NCBI RefSeq assembly: GCF_023278565.1
Contig: NC_064681.1
Span: 4,278,001 to 4,342,000 of the forward strand
Reading direction: 5' to 3'
DNA: 64,000 nucleotides
Source: Colletotrichum lupini
Taxonomy: Eukaryota; Ascomycota; Sordariomycetes; Glomerellales; Glomerellaceae
The notes below the pieces were generated by a model. It was not told the origin of the DNA. It saw only the letters and a list, made by a program, of their open reading frames with translations, and ran no database searches. A program made the position numbers and the translations under genes. Positions 57,140-64,000 of the stretch are shown here, piece after piece. Position 1 is the first letter of the stretch. Each line of letters opens with the position of its first letter.

Positions 57140-58168
57140 CTACCACTTGATGACCTTGGTGGGGAAGTACTCATCAATGAGCTCCATGTAGTAAGGCTAT
57201 CAAATTGTTAGTCTCATGATGAAATTTAGATCCGGGTAGGATTGAGTAAGACATACCTTGAGCTCCTCAACGGTGGGGGCATCATCAGACTTGCTGTACA
57301 AGTCGTAGGGGTTGAAGGCAAGCACGGCCTTGAGGAGGTCCTCATCACCCTCCTTCATGAACTCGCGGTAGGCGCCCTCGCGGTGCCAGGGGTAGAAGGA
57401 GTGGTAGCGGATCATGGCGAGAGCCTCACGGGGAAGCTTGGACTGCTCCTTGCAGACGGTGTACATGTACTCGTCGTGGCCCCAAGAGATCATGAGGTTC
57501 TCAATACCGCAGCCGGGCTCGTAGATGCCGTTCTTGGTGCTGTAGACGGGGTGGGTGTTGTCGGGGTTGCCCTCAAAGGTGGTGGGGAGGACGATGCGGT
57601 TGTCAAAGGCACATCCGACGGGGAAGGTGTCACCGACGACATCCCACTGGCCCTCGGCTCCGTAGAAGAAGAGAAGCTTGCCGAGATCGTGGATCAGGCC
57701 GGTAAGCTGCATCCAGCGGGGCTTGCCGTCACGGCGCATGGCCTCGGCGGTCTGGAGCAAGTGCTGGATCTGAGAGAGCTCGGTGTCGGGGTCCGAGTTG
57801 TCGATGAGGGTGTTGAGCTTCTCCATGGCCTCCCAGATGGTCATCTCATCGCGGCAGGGGATCTTGCCAGTAAGGTCGATGGCGAACTTCTGGCGGGCAG
57901 CGAGGTTGTACTCGACGGTCTGCTTCTCATGCTGCTCCTTGTAAAAGTTCTTGACGCGGTCGCAAGCATCCTCGTACTGGCGGAAAGCGGTCTTGTCCTT
58001 CTCTGAGTCGAACTTGGACTCGCCCTCGAAGTCGTTCTGTGCCTTATTGTACTGGTCCTTGAGGATGTTGACCTCCTCGACAAAGTCGGTGGTCTCCTCG
58101 AGGGCGTGTCCGTCGGTGCGGACGTAAGGGGTGGCGACGGCAGCAGCCATTGTGACGGTAGTTTGCAA
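57140..58168 (-). CDS. myo-Inositol oxygenase (MIOX)
   Basis: Exon 1 (58168-57257) and exon 2 (57196-57140) join in phase 0 to 322 residues; a second Met six codons in (58150) gives 316. The enzyme cleaves myo-inositol with O2 at a mixed-valent di-iron site to D-glucuronate. Visible family features are the N-terminal substrate-lid region, QTAEAMRRDGKPRWMQLTGL, the metal-binding LIHDLGK, GDTFPVGC, a lysine/serine loop YSTKNGIY, SWGHDEYMY, RYHSFYPWH and the C-terminal PYYMELIDEYFPTKVIKW supplied by the small second exon. It is soluble and cytosolic, with all expected His/Asp ligands present. It probably serves inositol catabolism. The surroundings show no linked glucuronate-pathway reductase. 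Confidence 0.93.
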
Positions 58169-60365
58169 AGTCGGAAAGAAGAGTTTGGTACAGAAAGTCT
58201 AAGAAAGATTACAGCTCGATATGAAGAAAGAGTCGATATGTGATGATCTTTCCAAGGGGGGTATCACTCGAATGCTGAAGACTGGTTTGATGATGAGCAA
58301 AAAGAGGGAGAAATAGGTATCTGGAGATAGTCTTTAAATATGTTGTTGAAGACAAGATCACGGAAGATGAAGATTACGAAGGGCAAGAAGAGCAACGAAG
58401 GAGTAGGACGGGAAAAAACTCGGACATGGCGAGGTACCTAGTATCGCCCGCCAGACGCAGTATTCGGGCCAAGTACCTCGTCATGGCAGCACCGGGTATC
58501 CATCCGTACTGGTGTGGGCAAAAGGCTAACTTGGACAAGCAGCCCGAGTTGACGTTTTTGCCGTGAAGGGTCGTCATCTGCATGGCCCTTGTCTTGCCCG
58601 TGCAGAACTATGCCCCGCGGAGAGTGGTTATGATCCAGATGGAGCAGGAAAGACGGGGCAAGATTTCAGATCTGTGGAGAGGCCCTGGAGAGTTGCGACG
58701 TTGCGACGAAGAAAGGCGAGGCCGGCGAGGGGATTCCAAGTTTTGCGCAGTTGGAAGAGGAGAAAATCGCCGAATTCTTGCCGGAAGAGGACCCCACCCA
58801 AATCCAGAAATGGACCCACTCTTCACTCGCCGGAACAGAAGCAGCCAGAATCTCCGGTCACATGACCTCACATGACTCTACAGTCTTCTGACTAATCCTC
58901 ATTGGGACCATATGGAGACTCGTGCAAGTTGCTGGAATTTCCAAAAGTTTGGACCTCTCGTCAACTCCCGACAACAATGGCAAAGAATCCCGAGACACAC
59001 GACTGCCATCCTTGTTAGTCGCAAACGCTCGAACGCTTCTTCCACACCTTCAATCCCGCTTTGCCCATTCTCCAGACCTCCACGACTCCACGCCAACCGC
59101 ATTCCGGGATGGCCAGAAACGATGCAATGTGACGGCGCCCTTGCGTCTCTGCCAATCTTGGATTCTTTTTCTGCGGCAAAGCTTAATCGCTTTTCCCCCG
59201 GTCCACCCCTCCACGACCCTACTTGTACGAGACCTTCTGGCCCCGCCGCCTTCATCATGGGATTTGCAGACTATTTTTGATTATTCCCTCTTTTGGCACT
59301 TGGCTGCCACGCAGACCTCGATGCCCCCCTGCCAACGCCAACCAACGCCGTTCCCGCTCAATGCAGGACATCTCCATCCCCGCGGATTCCTCTCCTCTTT
59401 TCAGTAATGGCTTCCTACTGATTGGATATAGAACACTTGCCGGAGGGGACATCCCAGTGGTCCCTTGCCCAGGCCTTGTCAGACCTCTCCCCTCACCGTC
59501 ACCCGGTGTCCGTCCCGGCCTTCTCCCGAGATTCTTGGCTTCGGAACCTTCGATTCGCCCAAAACGAACATGTCTGACATCAATCTTCGTCACAGCTTCG
59601 GGGCCTCCTTCCCAATGTCGTCCCTGACGGTAATCCAGGGCGAGCTTGGCCAAGACTTGCTGGCTTCCCCACGCTTCCCAAACAACCCCGCGGGATCTGG
59701 ATGGTCCCTACGTGTTCCAATGTGCCACGGCAGCTGTCAGTTTCAAGCTCAGACCAGTCGGCATTACACGACGATGCTCATCTATTCGTATATGGGCGCC
59801 ATGTGGATGGAACGCCGTGTGCGCCGTGTGCGGGGAGGCCGTGAGCATCACTATCTTTGAAATCAGACACTCTCGAGACCAGATTGGCCAGCGATAACCC
59901 GCGGATAATGAAGAACCAAGCAGATGGAATTGCGAAATATGTCCGATTGCTTTCAACCTGCATCGTACGCTATACTACTGTGCCAGCCAAGCCAGGCCAG
60001 CCAGATCCTGCCGCTACAAACACAGCATCATGACGCTTCTACACTATCAAGTCGGGTATCCACAGATTGCAAACCAAGCGAAATCCAAGTCCGGGGGACG
60101 TATCCAGTTCTGTCCGGTTCAGTTCAGTCCAGTCCAGCCCCATGCACCAAGTCTATTGTGATCCACATCCAATCCCAGTGAGAGGCGATCTCTCTCGTGT
60201 CTCGCCAGCAGTCACTATCGTGATCCAATGGAAGAGGCTTTCATCAAACATCTTCTCGGCGACTGGCCTGCCAGTCCAGTTCGCCTACGCATGTCTCTGA
60301 ACCCCGCCTCTCCCAACCTCTGCGGTCTGGGGTAGGCGGAGTGGGCGGTCACCCTGTGCTCCTCC
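58169..60365. other. Intergenic, no gene seen
   Basis: About 2.2 kb between the inositol oxygenase promoter side and the 3' end of the Zn2Cys6 gene. Open frames of up to 161 codons overlap on both strands at 58900-59860, but none has a motif or codon pattern I can support. A short GTTCAGTTCAGTCCAGTCCAG-like run lies near 60115-60135. Confidence 0.45.
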
Positions 60366-62877
60366 TCAATCCTCGTTCATTGCTTCCCCGTCCAACCAGC
60401 CCCATGCGTGCATCAGCTGATCCCGCACCGCTGTCGTGGGCCTTGCGTGGGCCTTTTCGGTGATGCTGAGCATCTTCAGCAGAGCTTCCTGGTCATGTTT
60501 GGTGTCGAATCGATCACCCGCTGGAGGAGGCCCAAATTAGTCTACTGTTCAGGACGTTCGAATTTGAAGGCTACAGTAATAGGAAAAAAGCAACGAAAGA
60601 AGAACCGGGAGGAAACAAAAAAGTAAAACGTACCGATGGCTATACCCATACACGCCGTGAACATGGCCGGCGGTGACCATGGGTTGCACATGCCAATTCC
60701 ACAGAGACTCCGCAGGAGATCCTGAATCTGCTGGGTCAGCCTTTTCTCAGCAGCTTTGCGGCCGCCGCCGACTCGTGGTATGCTCGGATTGAACAGCACG
60801 AGGTACATTTCGGCGAGAATGTGGTGTTGGACAGCGATGACTACCAAGGAGTTGTTAGTAAGCGGTTCCTGAAGAGGAGGGTTGGCCATGAGCCAGCCTT
60901 CCGGATCGTCGGATATCTGAGATACTCTCCGTGTCCGGGAGCAGTTCCGAGATCAGGCCAGACCAGACCGGGACCAGACCAGGGGTATACTCACTATGAC
61001 AAGCCTTCTGGTACCATACTTCGGGGAAAGCCTCCTCATCTGTCCTCTCTCGGAAGAAGATGGGAGTATACGAAGGCGGTAGCGCGTTCTTCCATTCTCT
61101 GTTTGCCATTTCGAGCTGGCCCCATTGCAGCACCGACCCCGCCTCGGACCCGAAGCAGAAGTTGAGGACATCGGCGCAGTGGACAATGGCACGATTTGCC
61201 CAGACAAAGTCGTCGGCCGGGGTGGTGGATCGGTCGACAATGGCATGACCGAGGTTCATTCGGACCACCTGTTGGTTGATGACGGCGCTGTAGATCTCCT
61301 GCCTCAGTCCTGCCCAAAAGCATGCCGCCGTCAAAGTTCCCGGCATAAGGAATCGGTCTCCGGCGTTGACAAAGGCGTGAATTCCGAGCAGGTGGCCGTG
61401 CGTGTCCTGGCCCAGGGTGTTTACATCGATTTCTTCCAGCACGCGAAGTATGATTGTTGCAGCAAACAAGTTCTCGTCCGACACCGTTCCTGCGTGGTCC
61501 AGCAGTGGGATCAAGTAGTTGAGGCACTGCTCGTGGTACCGGTTCGATGCCAGCGAGTCGTACGCGCTCGTCAGGCTCAGATGCCTCGAGGCAAGGGCGA
61601 AGATGGCGTTGAGCAAGATGGGACATGAGCCGGCACGCTGCGGTACTTCGACCTCGAAATGTCTGGAGGGATCACACGCATCGAGCTGGTGGTCCGGTCA
61701 GTGTCGTTTCTTCGTTGCTTCAAAAAAGCAAGCCATCCCGCAGCTATTTCAACATACCCAGAATCCAAGTTTGTCCACGTAATGACGGAACAGCGTGGCT
61801 TCTTTTCGCCCTTGGATAGGCCATATCGGTCGATCGGTGTATATGCCCTCCAACGGCGGCAACATGGACTGCACCGGCGGCAGACTCACGACGGAGCCAG
61901 AATGTTCGCGATGGCTACCGTGCTGGCTGTGGTTGTCGGCGCCGGGCGTACTCAACGATATTCGATGCGGAGGTTGAACGGGCTCGTCCACCACGTCGCC
62001 GCCATCAACGACGCTTTTGGCGCCGGGCCGGCTCTCGTCTCCAGGCAAAGGCCAGCTCGCCGCCTTTGCTGCGTATATTGACGGCCGACGCTGATCATCA
62101 GAGACTGTCGAGTCTACGGCCGTAGCCGTGCCTGGCGAAGTGGACGCGACTTCTGTTGTGGCTTCTGTCCCAACTTCGTCAACGTCTGGCGCCGAGTCGT
62201 GAACGGACTCGTTGCTGTCGAGGTCCTCGCCGAGCTCGACACCGCGAGTCTCGTCGATGAACTTGAGCTTCTTTGGCGGCGCAGGCCACTTGTGGCTCTC
62301 TCTGAATACGGCGTGCTTGGGGGCGCGAAACTTGTAGCCCTTTTTGCACTCTCGCCCTGTCATCAGGCACCGCCCGCAGATGGGCAGCACTCGATCACAT
62401 CGCAGGTGCTGCTCGCGACACTGCTCGCTGCACGGATCAAACACAGTCAGCAACCTCTTCCTCGATCATGATATATCTGTCAAACTTTGCGGTTCTCTCC
62501 CACCGGCTCTCTCTCTCCACAGCTGCCTCTTTTCTCACAGACCGAGTCCAGAGCCATCGCAACCGACCTCCTCACTCTTTCTCAGCTGGAGCAGCTGATG
62601 GCAACGGCGTCGACGAAGACCCTGGAGCTTCCTTCACCTTGCCATCACCGGCGAGAGCTTCATTGCCTTCATCTCTCGCCGAAATCTGCTCGTCACCCCG
62701 CGTCTCAAGGTGAGCGGCGCCGCTGTCCGTGTCGCCGTCGGTGCGAATGGCCTCCAAATTGACGCCTCCAAAACAGGTGTTTTTCCCCGAGAGGCCCGCC
62801 CCTCCTCGGGTGGATCAGCAGAGTCTCACTCACCAGGTCGTGGCACTTAGCGAATCAGGCGCTTCGGGAGACGGCAT
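60366..62877 (-). CDS. Zn(II)2Cys6 transcription factor with Fungal_trans_2-type domain
   Basis: Five exons, 62877-62834, 62427-61758, 61685-60995, 60840-60634 and 60520-60366, join in frame to 588 residues. The zinc cluster C-x2-C-x6-C-x6-C-x2-C-x6-C (about 15-38) is split. The first Cys codon is formed as TG from exon 1 (GTGAGT donor) plus C from exon 2, across a 406-nt intron. The cluster continues as EQCREQHLRCDRVLPICGRC. A Ser/Asp-rich linker follows. The regulatory domain (about 225-585) has LFRHYVDKLGFWLDACDPSR, CPILLNAIFALASRHLS, QEIYSAVINQQ, SVLQWGQLEMANREW and a final RDQLMHAWGWLDG. Exon 1 is short and its intron long, so an additional in-phase exon inside it cannot be ruled out. 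Target genes are unknown. Confidence 0.8.
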
Positions 62878-64000
62878 GGCACTTGTGCCACTTGCAATTC
62901 TTTCCGAGCCCCCAGTTGAGGCTGCAATGAAATGATTGAAACCCGGGGAAGATGGAGAAGATCTGGGGGAGCCCCTCGATTTTTGAGCAGATCTGAAATT
63001 GAATTGAAGCTTGAGTCCGGGGCGACGACCAGTGACGTGTGTGGGGATGCGAGTTGGTCAGCAGCACATCCGACGACACCTCTCCACTCACGACACACAC
63101 ATAGCACACACACACACACCACAGACACAGAGAGAGTCAGGGACCCCTTTTTTAACCAGTTCAGACTCTGCCAGTTTCTGGGCACTTCAGGCCAGTCTCA
63201 AAAGGCCAGCCAGACGCCGATGGCCGAGCCACTCCGACGGTTCCCCAGCGCTCTCTCTTTTTCGCTATCGGTACCCAACTGCCAACAAACTGTGTCATGC
63301 CAACAAGCAAAGTTGGCGCAGATACTTGAAGACTCTTGTTGGCTCTTCTGGGCTCTTGGATTCAATTGTTCCCGGGCCTCTGGTTCTTCAGCAAAGTCGA
63401 ACGAGTTTCTCAATAGTTTTCTTTTCATTCGTCCGCCCTTCCCTCCCACATTACCGGCGTCAACTCTATCTTTGTTTCTCACCCTCACTACGCCGCACTC
63501 ACTGACCCGAAAGCTGAACCTGGACTTTTCTTCCCCGCCCTCCCTTGCTGCAGCAGCCATGGACTTCTTCCCGATGGCTTGGGTCTGCACGCAACCAACG
63601 ATTCAACGGCCGCTCAGCTGACCATTTCGACACCACCAACATGGCGACGCTCAAACTTCCCCCGCACGCTAGAGTTGGCCCAGACAAACTCAATGGCAGC
63701 AAAGGGTTCCCATCTCCGTCCCAACCTGACGGCCTGGCAGATGTCGAACGCACCCTGTCATGACACAGAGAAACACGCCAACCCCCCTTGGGCGGCACCC
63801 CGACGACAGAAATGTCACGTCGCTTTACCTTATCTCGCCCAAGTCCCAAATTGCCCCAGCATCTGCCATCAAAAGATGAACGGGTACCCCTCGCCGACGA
63901 GAACCAATCTGTCCAATGGCTAGCTCCCTTTTCTGCTCTTCCATGTCTCCAAGAAGCCAAAGACTTCAAAGGCCCCTTGCGAATTGCGACGGCTTCGGTA
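62878..64000. other. Window end, no gene supported
   Basis: This holds the upstream region of the Zn2Cys6 gene and unassigned DNA to the window edge. Frames of 229 (+) and 156 (-) codons overlap here but are low-complexity or antisense to each other and show no motif. Confidence 0.45.
63093..63126. repeat. (CA)n microsatellite
   Basis: Interrupted CACACA runs over about 34 bp, followed by an AGACACAGAGAGAG stretch. This is a simple sequence repeat in non-coding DNA. Confidence 0.7.

Noticed and set aside
57242..58006. 254-codon plus-strand frame
   Set aside because: It is antisense to inositol oxygenase exon 1, whose family motifs are unambiguous on the minus strand.
62572..62757. 61-codon minus-strand acidic frame considered as a separate gene or as exon 1 of the regulator
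   Set aside because: It does not supply the required TG before the exon 2 junction. The exon at 62877-62834 does, in the right phase. It remains possible only as an extra internal exon.
62932..63621. 229-codon plus-strand frame
   Set aside because: It runs through a CA microsatellite and CT-rich DNA, and no domain or signal was seen.
1..64000. CRISPR arrays, bacterial operons or phage genes
   Set aside because: No regularly spaced repeats of that type occur, and introns, tRNA style and protein families all indicate a fungal nuclear genome.

Overview
The window reads as nuclear DNA of a filamentous ascomycete, most likely a Sordariomycete. Genes carry short introns (about 47-110 nt) with GT-AG ends and CTAAC-like branch points. 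The predicted proteins are fungal types: Zn(II)2Cys6 regulators, a self-sufficient CYP505 P450, a multicopper oxidase of ascomycete laccase type, a GPI-anchored proline-rich wall protein and an A-T-R NRPS-like enzyme. The first 1.4 kb looks like the product of repeat-induced point mutation (RIP). No database search was possible. Family names come from recognised motifs, and exon joins were worked out by hand and checked for reading-frame consistency.

Layout: 1-1390, RIP-mutated repeat. 1393-2308 (-), a DUF4140/DUF4139-type gene cut off at the repeat edge. 3491-4958 (-), a secreted proline-rich GPI protein. 6592-8820 (-) and 10950-12515 (+), a divergent pair: UDP-glucose 6-dehydrogenase and an SQD2-like GT4 glycosyltransferase. 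16856-17925 (+), a secretory/membrane protein with Kex2-like sites, behind a pyrimidine-rich leader. 18-24 kb, a gene-poor stretch. 23973-33429 (+), a 3130-residue acidic, disordered repeat protein with eight NPF motifs and six proline-rich/acidic repeats.

From 34.5 to 53.4 kb the genes look thematically related. They are a CTF1/Far-like Zn2Cys6 regulator (34520-37408), a frameshifted enoyl-CoA hydratase remnant (38053-38342), a THEM6-like thioesterase-family protein (39216-40122), a CYP505 P450-reductase fusion (42013-45437), a possible NRPS adenylation-domain remnant (about 46860-46980), a complete A-T-R carboxylate-reducing NRPS-like enzyme (47282-50881) and a laccase (51330-53388). This may be a fatty-acyl/aromatic secondary-metabolism neighbourhood with decayed pieces between live genes. 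CCTCGG elements, the known core site of FarA/FarB/CTF1 regulators, lie upstream of the acyl-related genes.

The right end holds tRNA-Met(CAU) (55748-55818, -), myo-inositol oxygenase (57140-58168, -) and a second Zn2Cys6 regulator (60366-62877, -) whose zinc cluster is split by an intron. UGDH and inositol oxygenase are the two classical routes into glucuronate; whether their presence in one window matters is unknown.
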